Source of the DNA: CAVIQK01 sp964613035
GTDB taxonomy: Bacteria; Bacillota; Clostridia; Christensenellales; DTU072
Assembly (NCBI GenBank): GCA_964613035.1
Contig: CAZTFQ010000005.1
Span: forward strand, 50,722 to 114,721
Direction: 5' to 3'
Length of the DNA stretch: 64,000 nt
The stretch's first letter is position 1. The number at the start of each line of letters is the position of its first letter. Positions 1-15,000 of this stretch are shown one piece after another. The position numbers and the translations under genes were made by a program. The notes beneath the pieces were generated by a model. That model worked only from the letters and a program-made list of their open reading frames with translations, was not told where the DNA came from and searched no databases.

Positions 1-3000
1 CGATATCCGTCGTCGGGAAGGAATCCTATCGTGATATCTTCGAGTCGCTTGAAGGTAGAGGCTCTGGTAGAAGTCACTTCCACTAGGGCATATTCTCCGT
101 AGGTACCGCCGACGTACTGATTGACGGTGAGAGTATATTCTCTGAGATCGGTCTTGAGGTAGACGGTAACGACGTCGGAAGACACTCCCGCGCCCGATAC
201 CGCGACGAAGGATACGGACGAGCCGTACGTTATCTTGTCTCTCAGTGCCAGCACGGAAGTTTCGTCGCCCAGTTCGAACCAGACCGCATCGTCGAGTTTT
301 TCGAGATAATCGAACGAGTATCTGACGCTAACGCCGCTGGTGCCGAATACCGATCCGTCGAAGTCGAAACCGAGAGGCTCCGTACGCCACTGCTCGGGCT
401 CGCCGTCGAAGGAATATCCGACGCCCGAAGAGGAAGAGCCGTTGACGTTGACTTTGAGTTCCGGAACGATCGAATCCAAACCGATCTTTATCGTGCGGGA
501 AATCGTTCTGCCGGAATTATCGGTAGCCTGCACGATATAAGATAGAGAGTCGGTCGCGAAGAAGTAATATCCGTCGCTGTCGGCGAACACTTCTACGGGG
601 GATCCGTTTTTAGTAACGGTGACGGAAGCTAGTCCCGACGCGACGCCGTTATAATATACGTCCGCGGCGGTAAAGACGACTTTGACCTTTTCGTCGCGGA
701 TATATCCCGACGTGGAGGGGTTGTAAGCTACATTGTATTTATCGCCGCTGTTTTTTCTGAAATAGGACACGTTGCCTATTTCGGGGTCGAGGCGATCGTA
801 TTTCACGTCAAAAGACAACGTATCGGCGTTATATTTACCCGCGCCGGATTCCGCTCTGAAGTAAACGGTGCCGTCGAAGTCAGCGGAGACCGTATATGCA
901 TAAGAGGAAGTGTAACGAGTATAATAACCGCTACTAAGCTCGACCTTTTCCGTAGTGACGGAACCTTTCCTTACGACGGAATCGGTGTTATAGATATTAT
1001 TATCGGTAGAATAACGCAACGTTACGCCTGACTCGTAATACGTCACGGTGAAGACGAATTCTATCTGTCTCATGGACCATTCTCCCGAGACGTAATCGGC
1101 TTGCGTACCGGATTGTTTTACGGTCTCGAGCGTCACTTCGGGGCGTAAAACGTCTATCATTACGCTGTCGGACTCGGAATAGTTCATATTACGATCCCCC
1201 AGACCGTTGCCCGCAGTGAGGCTTAAGCTAAAAGAGGTCTTGACTATAGGCGAAGACTCGTCCGCGAAAATCGTATATACGAAAGTCAGTTTTCCGTCGG
1301 AATAATCGAGTCCGCTCACGGAGCCGTCCGTCACGACGAAGGAGTCGCTCATATCGGTGTAGAACAATTGTTGTTTTTGACCGTCTCTCTCCGAGAAGAA
1401 GTTCATCTTTTTATAAGAATCTCCGACTGTTACGGTTACGTTGAAGTCGACCGAAGAATCGCTCCAAGTACCGGACACGTAATCGGTGGTTATGCTGACG
1501 TAGGGTTGAACCGTATCGAAGAAAACGTTTTGAGACACCGACGACGACTCCACTTTGAGGGAATTGATCACCGAGAAGGTATACAGACCTGCCATGTCTG
1601 CGGGGATGACGTAATCCGCCTCGAAAGAAGCCTCTCCGACGCACTCTATCGTATCGATTACGGTGCCGTCTCTATATATAAGGATAGAAGCGCCGCCGAC
1701 GCCGTAGGTCGCGCCTATAGAGACGGTTACGTTTTGGCCGGCCCACGGTTTAGCCGAGAAATCCCAATCGTAACTTACGGACACGGTGGGGGTTATCGCG
1801 TCGACTTTAATCTCGTACGGTTCCGACGTCTCGCCCGCAACGTCCGATCTGCTGTATGCTCTGAATACGTACGTCGCGTCGATATTGTCGAAGACGTAGG
1901 TGTAGACGAATCTGTTGCCTACTCTAGTTGCCTCCTCGGTGAGAACATACCAGGTATCGGAGCCGACCGTCTTATATTCTATTCTGCCTGCGAGGGTAGA
2001 ATCGGACACCGAGAAAATCGTCTCGAAAGTGACGGTGACTTTTTCTGTAGACCAGGTCGAGGGAACGTAAGCGGTTCCGTCTTCTTTAGTGAAAGTTACG
2101 GAAGTTATTTCGGGGTCGAGAGCGTCTACGAGGAATACGTATTTATATACTCTCTCGTTGCCGGCGAAGTCGGTTACTTTTACGTAATAAGGAGTGGTGT
2201 CTTTTATATCCGATATACGATATACTCCTCTGTCGGCGGTCATGAGGTTATATTCTCCGTCGTCGACTTTAAGGAAGACCTCGTGCACGCCGGTACCTTC
2301 GTCCCCTACTCCGAACGTGACGTCCGCGGACGAGCGGATCCATTCCGTGAGGATGTCCTTATTGAGAAGCGATCCCGATTCGTGGTCGTAGAAAGTCATA
2401 TTATTGACGGTGGGGGATATCTTGTCCAGCATAATGCGATAGGCTGAAGATATCTTTTCTATACCTGCTCCGGAGACGGAGCGTATTCTGTAAGTAGAAC
2501 CGTCGGTGAATTCCGACACGACGAAAGTCATCGATTCTCCGTCGGAGAAAATTTTGACGATCTTATACACTGACTCGAGAAGATCGAGCATTTCTACGTA
2601 AACGGTACCGCCGGAACTTCCGAACTCCGCCGTTATATCGAATATCACGTCTGCATTGGCGTAAGAGGAGTCGGAATACGGATGTCCGTCGGACGTAAGC
2701 GTTACGTCGAGAGTAGGTTCTACGAGATCAACGAGTATTCCTTGTCCGCCTGCCTGCGACAGAGGCTGGATATACATATTACCGACCTCGTCGACGACCG
2801 TTATGACGTATCTAGACGTCTTATCCGCGACGAAGCGATAATACCCGCCGTCTACCGTCAGAGGCATTTCGTTGCCGTCGCCGTCGGTTACCGATACGGA
2901 GACTATACCCGAAGTCGCGGTGCCGTTGTTTTTCGCTTTATCCGTAGCGGTGAAGCGAATCTCTAGACCCTCCGAGCCGTTGAGGTAGGTCCACCAGTCG

Positions 3001-6000
3001 GTTTTTCCCGAAAGGTTGCCTTGCCAGGAAATACCGTCGTAGTATTCTACTTCCGTTACTTCCGGTGAGGTGCGGTCGATGCTGACGACGAAGTCGTAGT
3101 CTCCCGAAGCGATTGCGGAGGGGAGGCTCGTTTCGCTACGGTGATATTTGAAGTTGTAATATACGGATATATTGGATACGGAGCGATAGAAGAAAGTGAA
3201 GCTTTCGCTACCTTCCGCTTGCGTCTCTATATACACGTAATCGGAGCTCAAATCGCGATACGTTTCGTCCGCGGAGAACGAAGACACTACCGAGAGGGGC
3301 TTCCAGTCGCCCATAATAGACGAAACGCCGTTGGAGTACATCAATTTTCCGCCGGAAGGTCCTACCGTCCATTCCGTAACGATGAAGCGTACGGTCTTAT
3401 CGGTGAAGATTCCGCTGTCCGCGGAAAACGCGTTGTCTACGCCGTGACCTTTTTGTCCGTCGACGGTCAGCACTTCTATTCTCGCGTCGTACGGATAGAA
3501 ATTGACGGAAGCGATTTCACCTAACAGGGCGGTGTCAAAAGACAGCGTAAAGGCGTGACGGGTATTAAGAGCGTGGACTTTATCCGACGTGAATATGCCG
3601 TCTTCTATCATACTTCCGTCGGAAACGTAGTATCTGTACACGCCGTCTATCACGGCAATCAACACGTAGAACGAAGGCGTATCGGAGTCGTCTTGCATGA
3701 ACACTTTCACGCCGTTATTCTTAATCGTATCGAGGTCGGGTGCCGAGTCGGACTCATATAGGACGAAGTCCACTTCGGAATAATCGTAGTACGCGAGTGC
3801 GATCACGCCAAGGGTCGGTTGATAATTGTCGACCTTAGGCACGTAATCGTGGCACTCGCCCGAGTTGCCGACGTTGTCTATTGCATAAATGCTGTACTTA
3901 TATTCGCCGAAACGGAAATAATATGAGTTACCCGAAACGGTTACCGTTCTCGCGGCGCCCACGGTCTGTGCGGAGAAGACTGCTTCCGAGTCGCGCATTA
4001 CCACTTTATATAAGGTATTATTGACCAAATCGCCCGAAGAGGGTCCCGCGTAGTAGTAATACTTGTCTATATTGCTATCTCCGAGGATGGCGTAGAAGTC
4101 GGTCGCGTTGTCGTAGGTAGGGACGGTGAGTTTTTCGGAAGCGCCGTCAGAAGTTATGCGATAATAGGCGTTTTTCTCGAAGTCCGCGGTAGCGTCGCCC
4201 GTGTACAAGAATACTCTGCCCGCGTAAGCGGAATCCAGAGCGGCTCTCATAACCGCGGGGTCGGAAACGGTAAGTACCGAGTAAATATTATCCATATACG
4301 GAGTTGTTCCGCCGTCGGCGTAACTGCCGCAATAGGCGCCGTCCGTAGTGAAGTACGCGAGGACTCTTCCGGTCGATTTATCTATCTCTTCCACTATTAC
4401 CTTACCTATACCGGAGCCTTGCTCGCTGATATCTATAAGGGTATCCTGCGGCTCGCTCTGCCAAAGGGGGCTGTCGGCTTTCACGTTCGGGGCGGAATTG
4501 TCTATTTTGAGCTCGAAGTCTCTCGACTCGTTGCCGAAGACCGCATAGACCGTAACGCCGGTACCCGAGACAAATTTAATCGCATAGGAAGATTCCTGAT
4601 AAGAAGTAGCCGAAACGGTCAGAGTCGCATAGTAACGACCGTCCTCGTCGACGAAAGCGAGGCGGGCGGGTTGAGAAAGCGAATCTTTATCGTACCAGAC
4701 CGCGGAAGAAGAACCCAGATCGGAGTAATACAGAGTTCCGCCGGAGATACCGTACGTTCCGTTGATATAGAATACGACGTCGCCTTTTACCCATTTATCC
4801 GAAACTACCAGATTATCGGTATCGGGGTCTGCCACGGTTACGGCTATCTCGGGCGTTTTCTTGTCTATTCTGACGAGACCTAAGTTTCGATAGACGATAT
4901 TGCCCGCACCCGTAACGTAACGGAATACGTAATACTTCTCTCCGGAGTCTTTTAGAGTGATTTCCGAGCAATACTCGCCGTCCTTTTTCGTAAGCGTCAG
5001 GCTACGCCAGTCGTCTTCATAGGCGGTCTTATAGGTATTATTAGACCAGACGTCCTTATCGGTAACCAAAAATTGCAGTTTACCTATAGACAAGTCGACG
5101 GAGTTGTCGAAGTCTATATTGACCTTGGCTACAATCGTAACGTCGGAGTCGTACCAGCCGTCGGACAATTCGGGCACGGTGATTTCCAATATATTTTCGT
5201 CGGTAACGTCGTAATGGAAGTAGAACGTATATACGAATGTATTACCTTGCTTGTCTACGATCTTTATGAAGTAGTATCCGCATCGGGTCAATTTTTCCGT
5301 GGTACGCATATTGAGAGCGGTTATGACGGAAGACGAGGTCTCCGTGCTCTTATATTCTACGCCTACGGGCGTTTCCTTACCGTTGTCGAGGTAATAAAGG
5401 GATACGCTCGTACTAGCGTCGAGACCCGAAAAGCCCGACGATTTATCTTCACTGACTTTGAAGGAAAGATATTTACCGCCGTTGTACCAGACGTTTTCGT
5501 CAAAATCGGTCTGAGCCCCGTCGGGTGTATCGGAAACTTTAAGAGAAGTTACTCCGCCCGAAGCGTTGTCGAGATACACCACGCCTCCGTCAATGGAAGT
5601 CTGGGCACCTGCGAAGTTGAGGATAGAGAACGACGTCATGGAGACCACGTCGGACGGGAGGAGTCTCGTCTCGAAAGTTATACGGTTATAGTTATTGGTT
5701 ATGTCGATTATCCTAATATCGCCGTTCTTCACCGACCAGGTTTCGCTGCCGGAACTCAGTTTTAATTTAATAGAGAACGTCTCCGGATTGATTGCGACGG
5801 AGCTTTCGTTGCCGACGACGAATTTCCACGTCCTGGCACCGGGGCTGTAGTCGGTAAGATACTTGACAGAAATCAAATTGGCAGTATCCGTAACGGACCA
5901 GCCGTACATTTGAGAAGCGCGAGCGGAGTCGGAGTAGACCTTGCCGTCGTTGTAGTAATACTTGACACCCGAGAGGATGAACCACTTATCGGTCGTATTA

Positions 6001-9000
6001 AGCGTCCCTGCGGAAGCGGCGACAGTCTTATTAAAGTGAACGGTATCTGAAGAATTGTCGTCGATGGAATTGTCCACGTAAGACTGCGTGTAGCCCGCCG
6101 CGGTATTGGACGTGACCTCTGCGGTTATCTGGAGATTCTTGAATTCATAATCCAGCCAACCTTTACTGTTACAGGTATCGTCGGCATGTACCCAGCCGAA
6201 GAAATAGAGTCTGTAAGAAGACTGAGTGGGGACCCAGGACAGGGTGAAGGTCTGGTTATAGGTGGTACCGGTATTGGGTTCTCTGACGACTTTCGCCCCG
6301 AACTGGTTGCTCATAGAGGACGTAATCGTGCTGTAAATATTACTCTTGGTAATGCTCGAGTTGGACGGATTGAGAGCGGTCTCGCCAAGTCCCGAGGTAC
6401 CGAAGTAATAGTTGCGAGCGTTATTGATGCCTCTGACCGCCACTGCCGTTCCGTCGGGGTTGTTGTACCACCAGGCGGAGGCGTTGCCGGGTTGTCTGTA
6501 AGAAGTAGACACGCCCGATACGGTGAGCTTAAGAAGTCCCTGCTGAGCCAGCATAAAATACTCGTCGCTGAGCTCTATATTGACGTAGAAGACCGACCAC
6601 TCGGGAGAGGCGTTGTCTATACCGCTTGACTTGAGGGTGGTACTGCCCGAGCCGTTGTTGACTTTACCCGCGCCGGAAGAGCCTTTACCCGCGATGAAGC
6701 CGGCATTGGTCGCAAGACCCGTAAGAGTCGTAGAGGACTTGGATATCGTGTAATATCCGCCTGCCTGCTTCCCTAGTCCGGACCAGAAAGAATAGCCGTT
6801 GGACGTATCGGAATCTACAACGAAGATGAGTCTCTCGCTAAAACCGTAGTAATTGGGGCTGTCGGGAACGGTTACGATGACTTCGTAAGTGCCTGCCTGA
6901 TACGAGGTCGGCAGAGATTTACCCGAGCTGCCGCCGTACGTCTCGTGAGTGATTTTAGTGCCGTCTTCTTTCGACACGACGAAACTCCACGTCGAATAGT
7001 GAGCCGAGTCGGAGGAAGAGACGACTTTTCCGTTGCCGTCGACGAGGCGGAGATAGCCGCTGCCTTCTTTAAGTATCTGAGACAAAGAGAGTCCCTGATT
7101 GAAGAATTTGTAATTGTTGACGGTGTTGTTTTTAGAATCCGTGGAAGAATTCCAAAAAGAATTGCCGAATGCTTCGAGAACCAGCGGTTGCTTGTCTATA
7201 TTGACGTCCAGATACTCCGTATCGGCGTCTATCTTATAATTGGTCAGAATAGACGTAGGCAGAATGGCGCGGATACGGTATCCGCCGGCGTTTTTGAGTT
7301 CCGTAACGACGTTGCCTCGAGAATCGTAGTATCTGAAAGTTATCTTTCCGTTAAGGGAAGAATCCGTCGCGGTTACGCCGGAAGTGAAGCTGTCTTTTAA
7401 ATCGGTGCCGCTATATACGAGAGTGTTGACCGTATTCCAATTAATACCGATAGAGGCTTTTTCTATAGTTAAGCTGCCGTATACGTAGACTATCTCGTAA
7501 GTCAGTCCCTTACTGCTGGTGTAGCCGAAGCCCGACAGAGTTATCTGACCGACGTGCTTGCCGTAGCCGTAAGAGGACATATTCTCTCTCGTACCTATAT
7601 TGAGGCCCGTAACGGTCACCGTATCTCCGTCGTCTATTCCTTCTACGGTGTAGGTGACGTTTTCCGTAAGAGAGGTGTTGAGCTTTTTACCGTAGACGAC
7701 TATCTGGTCCTTAGCCACGACGTAGAGTTTCAGTCCCGAGACAGAAGTCGCGCGGTCTTCCGTCAGGTTGTCGTAGTTGGAATAGTTGCCGTTGCCGACG
7801 GTCGCGACTATTTTATAGGTATAAGAACCGGGCTTGTTCCATTCTATCTTATGCTCGGTAACGGAAGTATCGTTGACTGACAGCTTGCCGACGAAGTAAT
7901 CCGCTCTCGAGCTATTGGCGATCGCATTACGCGCGATCTCGTCCATACCTACGTAATCGGAGCCGTCTTTTCTTGTATATATAGGATTGCCTGACTCGTT
8001 GTAACCGACCAGATAGTATATGGTCGCGGAAACATCGTCGTCTTTTTTAGCATTGACGACTTTGACTTCGAGAGTGCCGAAGTAATCTTTATCCGTACCG
8101 TAATGCATATTGTCGGCGCCTGTGACGAAGTATTCCAAAACGAGCGGTTCTACGGTCAATTCTCCGTCGATGACGGTGACCGTGTAATTGGAATTGGTTA
8201 TCGTGCCGCTCAGTCTGTAGCTGTTGCCGACCTGGTCTATGCCGTCGGCGGGATATTCTCTGATTATGCCTGAGGCGAAGTCCTTCTGAGTATCCTGATA
8301 GCCGAAGGAGCCGTCGACCAATTCCCACTCGTAAGAGGACGGATCGTCGCTGTTGTAGTACTTGACTTTATTAAGAATACGGACGGTAATCTCGCGTTTT
8401 TCTATAACAAGGTCCGCCGAGCGGTCTATGAGGATATTGTAGTCCGAAGCGGATCCGCCCGAGAGGATAATGCCGCCCGTACCCGAATACTCGCCCGCGG
8501 CGGTACGGGTGGTGATAGCCTGAGGATACGTATTGACGACGCCTTCTCTGAACGTATACGCAGACACTCTCACCTCGAGAGACGCTTCGTCTATCTCGAT
8601 CACGGGGTAAGACTTCTCGTACGAGGTGCCTTCGAATAGCTTAATTATCTTCTGCGAAGCATACAGTTTACCTACTATAACTCTCGCGCCGGTTGCGGAA
8701 GATACGTAATACGTCTCGAGGGTCGACGGATCGTAAGAATAAGTCAGCGTGACGGCGACCTTGTCTCTGGGAGAGACCTTGTCCCAATCGACGTCGTATG
8801 CGGAGGGGTCTATCGAATTGCCGTAAGTCGTAATCTGCTTATAAGGCGTAACGGTGAAAGACGACTTGGATACGACTATCGTGAAGCGTATCGTGCCGCG
8901 ATAAGTATAATTGTCCGAATCGAATCCCGTTATCTCCGATCTGAACTGTGCCGTAACGTCGTAAGTACCCACTTCCGTTATCTTGGAAGCAGCGTATTCC

Positions 9001-12000
9001 GAACCCGACTTGATGACGGTGTAGTTGAGATGCTCGAACATAGACTCGCCGTACTTAGCCTTATAGGCGTCGTAGTCGGAAGTAAGCAGTCCCGACAACG
9101 TGCCGTCGGAATAAGCCTCGTCGAGAATATCAGACACGGACCAGCCGTAGACGTAATCGGGGGAATATACGCCGTCTTCGGAGTCCCAACTGCCGCCGTA
9201 AGAGGAAGAGCCGTACGCGAGAGTCAAGGTATTCTTGGTACCGACGGAGAAAGAAATTTCTTTATCGGTCTCTTTGACTACGTTGACGGAGAATACCGAC
9301 GAGGAGCTGCCCAGCGTATAATAGCGGTCGTAGCCGTCGTCTTTTCTTACCGAGAAAGTGACCGTGTAGGATCCCTTACGGTCTACGGGAATCTCGGTGA
9401 CGGAATTGCCGTTTTCGTCACGGACGGTCATATCGAGATAGGCAGTGAATGTCGACGGTGTGACCACTGACGACGAATACGTCGCGCCGCCTACGGTCTT
9501 GGTTATCGACTTGACGATATCGGATACCTGATACGGTGCCGTATCGGCGTCGGTGTACGCGACGGACGGGAGAGTTATGTCTATATCCAGCGCGACGGTA
9601 TAGAAGAATACCGCCTTGACGTCGACTCTCGTATCGTCGGGACTGCCCATAGACACGCCGCTATACGTGCCGCCGTCCAGTACGACGGTGTTGTTGGAGA
9701 GAACGTCTATCTCGAGATGCTCTTGTCTGTATTCCAAGTCGCGGTTGTCGCGCTTGACGTAATCGACGTCCACGCCGAAACCGATATAGGTAAGCCCCGA
9801 GAGGGTGTTTTCCAGTCTCAGCACGGAAAACGCGTCGAAACGGTGCAAGGTTATATAACCGTTGTTATTGTAAGAAATATTGGCGGTGGTGCCGGTAGAA
9901 CCGTAAGTCACGGCGAAAGTCGGACGGACGGTGAGAGAAACTTGGTCCTCGTTGTTGATAAGAGACTCGCCGTAATAGAGACGATACTCTCTGGTATCTA
10001 TCAAGACGCCCTTTTCTTCTACTACCGTTTCGTTACCGCAGGCGTCTTTTACCGAGACTCTTATGGTCGCAGCGGGGACGTAGAGATTGTCAAGCGTCAG
10101 AGAGATGTCGTTGTCGGAGCCCATTCCCGTGCCCTCTATGACCACCGCGCCGGTGGACTCGTCGACGACCGACCAGACGAGGGACTCTTTAAGAGCCGTG
10201 ATACCGGTCAGATTGTCTGAAAGAGACGAGACGTAAATCTTGTGAGAAGCGTTGTTGATAAAGCGCACGTCGCCGTATGAGGCTATCTGCGTATTGACGA
10301 CCATGGACGGTGCCACGATATCTATGGAGAACTTGACGGAAGAGGTTCTGTCGAGCGCGTCGGTCGCGCGGAAAGTAAGATTGGCAGAATCGTACAATCT
10401 AACAGTATAGAATATGCCGTAATTGTCCTCGGACGTAGTTACGAAGAGATTAACTCCTGCATTGAGCGGAGACACGGTGACGTTGTATCCCGAGTTGTCG
10501 GAGACGCCCGTTTCTTCTACGGACATAGAAACGTCGCGGACGTAGAGCTTGATTTCTCCGTACTTACCTCTGTCGTCGGAAGAATACGTCACGTCGTCGG
10601 AGGTTATATCCTCGCGGACGGAGCCGTCCTTCTCTTTAATTCCGATGACGGGAGCCTCGGTGTCTATCTTGACGGACACGGAAACTCTGCCCGTAACTGT
10701 GCGATACACGCCGTCGGAGCCTGCTTTAAGACCCTCTACGTAATAAGTCGTGCCGCCGCGGAGACCTTCCGTATTGAAGGTGTACGTCACGCCGCCGGGA
10801 GAATCGGTCGTCGCGGAAGAATACGCGTATATATCGTAATCTTTGTCTGCGAGGAGTCTGTTGCCGCCGGAACCGTCGGACCAGAAAGCAAGTCTGGTAA
10901 TAGCGCCGTCTTCCCCGAGAGGTACGTAGAAGTTGACGGTGGTCTCTTCGTTCCAGCTATCCGAGTAGGCAGGGGCGGCGATGAGCGCAACCGTCTTGAT
11001 ACGCTGAGTGTACGCGACGAAAGTCGTGTCGTTGACGTCGGCTAAAAGGAGAGAATCGGAGTTGTAGAAATAGAACGACGCTACGTTGCCGTCGGCGACG
11101 CCTATTTCTCTTACGGTGGGTTGTTGCGCGGAAGAAGACGTATCCGAGGGGAATGCGTCGTCTAAGAACAAGCCCTTCTCCATAACTATATACTCCGAGT
11201 CGGTGACCCAGTTGTCGTACTTGAGAGCGGTGGTACCGGAAAGGTCGAAGAGCTGATAAGAATATTGATATTTATTCTCAAGGAACTTTTTCTTCTCCAG
11301 CTCGGTCATATTGGAAACTTCTTCTTCCGTAATCAGTCCTATGGAGACGGCTTCTTCTATCGTATCGAAGACCGCGTACATCTTGGTCGTGCCGTCGTAG
11401 TAACGAGACTCCAGTACGGAGTAGGTCTTGGTCGCGCCGTCCGCGACGTACGTCGACCCCATAACGTGTCCTCTGCCGTCGACGACGAGAAGTTGAGTTT
11501 TCTTCCCTATGCCGAGATTGTAGTGTAGAGAATGATCCTCGGAATTGACGGTGTACTTGGCTTCCGATAGATCTCTGCCGACCAGCGAGTGCTCTCCCGC
11601 ATTCCAGAAGAACAGCCCTCTGTGGCTGTTGCGGAGGATGTACTTCTCCGCGACCTTGAGGGTAGAAGAATCTATATACGCATAGTAATCCACGTACATG
11701 GACGCCGCGTCGCCAGAGAGCGCCGCTCCGCCGTCGTCGCTTCCTCTGGATACGGTGACCGTGGCGTTGAGATCGTTGTCGAGAAGTCCCGCATAATAAC
11801 GCTGACTCCAGCCGGGCGTACCAGTATACGGACCACTGCCGAAAGTGCCCGAATAAGCGTAATAATAAAAGTTTTCCGTATTTTGACCGGAAGAAATAAC
11901 GTACGTATAAGAAGTAAGATTGGAGATCTCTCCGCTCCATGAATTGGTAGTAAGTAGTCCCTTACCGCGACTGACGCCGGAATCGCCGTCTCTGTTTTCT

Positions 12001-15000
12001 ACAATAGAACGGTTAAAGCCACAGCTATCGAGGATGATGTTTTTTATGTTATTGGGAGCGGCGTCGCAATTGTACAGACCTATGAGAGCGTTGGCGGTGG
12101 CGTTGTATCCCTTACGGTTGTATATCGTACCGTTACCGGACAGGACGATATTGGTGATAGTCGAGGATGAGTTGGCGTAACCGACGAGACCGCCTAAGAA
12201 AATATCGGGGCGCTTATCGTCAGTTTTATAACCGTCGGCGGTTACCGCACCCGTATCGGTAATCTCTAATGAAACTTTATTGATCGTACCGGCAGACACC
12301 AGACCGACCATACCTCCTACTCTTATCGCGCCGTTGTCGACGTCTTTATTCTGATAACCGTTGATTTCGCCGGCGATGGTAAGCGAACAATTCTTAATCT
12401 TGGCGTTTTCCGACCTCATGGCGCCTACGATACCCACGTTAAGTTTTTGGTTGTTGGAATTGTTACCACCTATCACATAAGATGCTTTTTGATGTTTGAA
12501 CATCGTGCCTTCCGCCACCACGATATTGAGGTCCTGAACGGAGCCGTATCCGGTAAGGCGGTCGACGAGAATACCCGTATCGTACTCGGTATCTTTTCCG
12601 TTATGAGTCCACAGTCCCGAGCTGCCGCCGTTGAGGGTCAGGGTGTAACCGTTGCCGTAGATAATGCCCGAAAACTCTCTGTTGACGCCGCCTGAGAGCT
12701 TGTTGATGACGTTGATGGTAACGTTGCCTGCGAGGTAATAAGTGCCGCTGCCGGTAAGGGGCAGGGACGTATCGGAAGTTATCTGAGTGCCCGTAGTAAC
12801 CATACCGCCGCCGCGGACGTTAGAGTCGTCGGAGTTGCTGCGAGTACCGTAGTCGAAGTAACCCTTGGCGCTCTGAAGGGTGCTGTCCCAACTGTCGTTA
12901 CGTTTTAGAGTTACGGAGGTGATTGTCTTAGTATTCTTATAAGAAGAGGACGATAATGCGGACGAGGGGAAATAAACTCTGTACTCCGATGAGGAGTAAC
13001 GGACGCCGTTCATTGCGGAGGAGACCGTGACGGAAGAGATCCGGACGGGGGACTCGAATTCTATGGCGAAGCCGTTGTTAGAGGAATCGTTACGGGTCCA
13101 GTAGTCGAAGTATCCGTTGTAGCCCATCTCGGTGAAGTGATTGACGGACGTACCGATATAGGATACGGAACCGTCGACGTAGCCGAAGGGATACACCGTA
13201 GAGGCATAAGTATAGCTACCGGCAGAGTTTGTTTTTGCATTACCGGGTGAAACCCACTCATACGAGGAACCGCTATAAGTGAATACTACGCCAGGGATAT
13301 TAGACGTAGACGTTGTGTTGAGCACACCTGCAATCAGACCGAAATAGAGAGCACTGATTGTACTGGTACTCGGTTTAGCCGAATTAAAATTAAGGTCGAG
13401 ATGATATTCTCCGATGAAGCCGTTATATAAGTAGCTTAGAGAAGTATCCGTAGCCTTACCTATAATTCCGCCCATCGAATAATTATCATCGTAAGAACAT
13501 CTCAGGTCGTGAAGCTTAATCGTGCCGCTACCTTCCAAAATCAGGTGATCGAGAGTACCGCCGTAGGATTGTCCGACCACGCCGCCGAATGCCGACTTAC
13601 CGCCGCGCGGAGAGTGGTTGAACATACCGGAAGCCCCTATAGAGACCGTCGCATAGGAGACGGTACCGCCGTAGTTGTAGCCAGCCACGCCGCCCATCAT
13701 ATAGGTATGATTGTCGGTCGAATCGGAATCCGTATGGAGACGAACGTCGCCGTCGAGAATAACGGAAACGTTCTCTATACTGCCCTTATTGATAGCGCAT
13801 ATAAAGCCGTGTATCCAGTTAAGTCCTTTAGCTCCGACCTGAGTGTCGTTGGTAAATTGATTTTTTCCCGAGAGAACATTATAAGTGACGTTCTTGATAG
13901 TACCGTTGTTGACGGACATCAATCCGCCCGTAAGGGCTACGTTAGTCGTATTGCCGAGTTTTTCCAGTCCGTAAGAGACGTATTTGGAAGAAGAATCCGT
14001 AGAATAAGACACGATATTGGCGGACTGAGTTTCGGAATCGTTCCACCCTTTATTAACAGTGGAATAGATAGTATGCCCCGCGCCGTCCAAAGTACGGTCG
14101 GAAGCAAGTACGCCCTGAGTATTGAAGAAAACAGATTGAGTAAGGGTTACGTCTTGCGAAAGGTACGCGTACTCGTACTGAGCCTTGGTATACTCGGTGG
14201 AGCCGTTGCGGTAATAGATAGAGCCGTTTTCTTCATATTTGGCTATCCCTAGCCAAGTAGAGAGGGACGACTGGTCTTTTATTTCGAATGCGGTAGAGAC
14301 TATGCTGTAGCCTGCGACGATTCTGCCTGTATCGGTGAGGTAGCCGTCGGTGTAGGCGGGGACTTTAAGCGCCATGTGATCTTCGCCGTAGATAACGGTG
14401 GAGTCGAGCACGGTATTGCCGTCGTAGGTGTCTATCCAAGTCCAGTATATCGTCTGGTGAACGGTCGAGCTGGGGGAGATGAAGACCAAGCCGCTGTTTT
14501 TATCGTAAACGGCAAAGGGCTCCTGAGTAGACTCGTCGGAAGAGACGTTTTTGATACCGTAGAAAGGTTTTGTCGAAGTGGCGGCTACTTTATAAAAAGT
14601 AGAGGCGTTGCCGTAGAGCTTAAGGACAACGTCGGAGACGACCGTCGCGTCTATTCTGTTGTGGTCGACTCTGGTATCCGTAGAAGAGTCCGCGCCGCCG
14701 ACGAAGTTGTTGTACATACCCGAGGAATAGTAATAGACGGACAGTGTGGCGTTGTTGTCGGAGTTGCCGTCGAGGTCGCCTACTATCCGACCTACTTTCG
14801 CCCCTGTGACGGACGGGACAGTGCCGTCATACTCCGATATGACGGACAAAACTTGAGAGGAAGAATATTCCGTCTTACCGTAGAAGAGACCTATCGCCAT
14901 AGCGGAAGTATTGTTGCCGCTCACGGAGAGGGTTCCTTTACCCTCGTTGTAAGAGTATTCCGCGGAAGTATCTTTAAGATAACCTACGAGACCGCCCAGA

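Noticed and set aside
1368..2447. A 359-codon plus-strand open frame
   Set aside because: It lies wholly inside the giant minus-strand gene, has low-complexity composition typical of an antisense reading, no ribosome site and no recognisable family.
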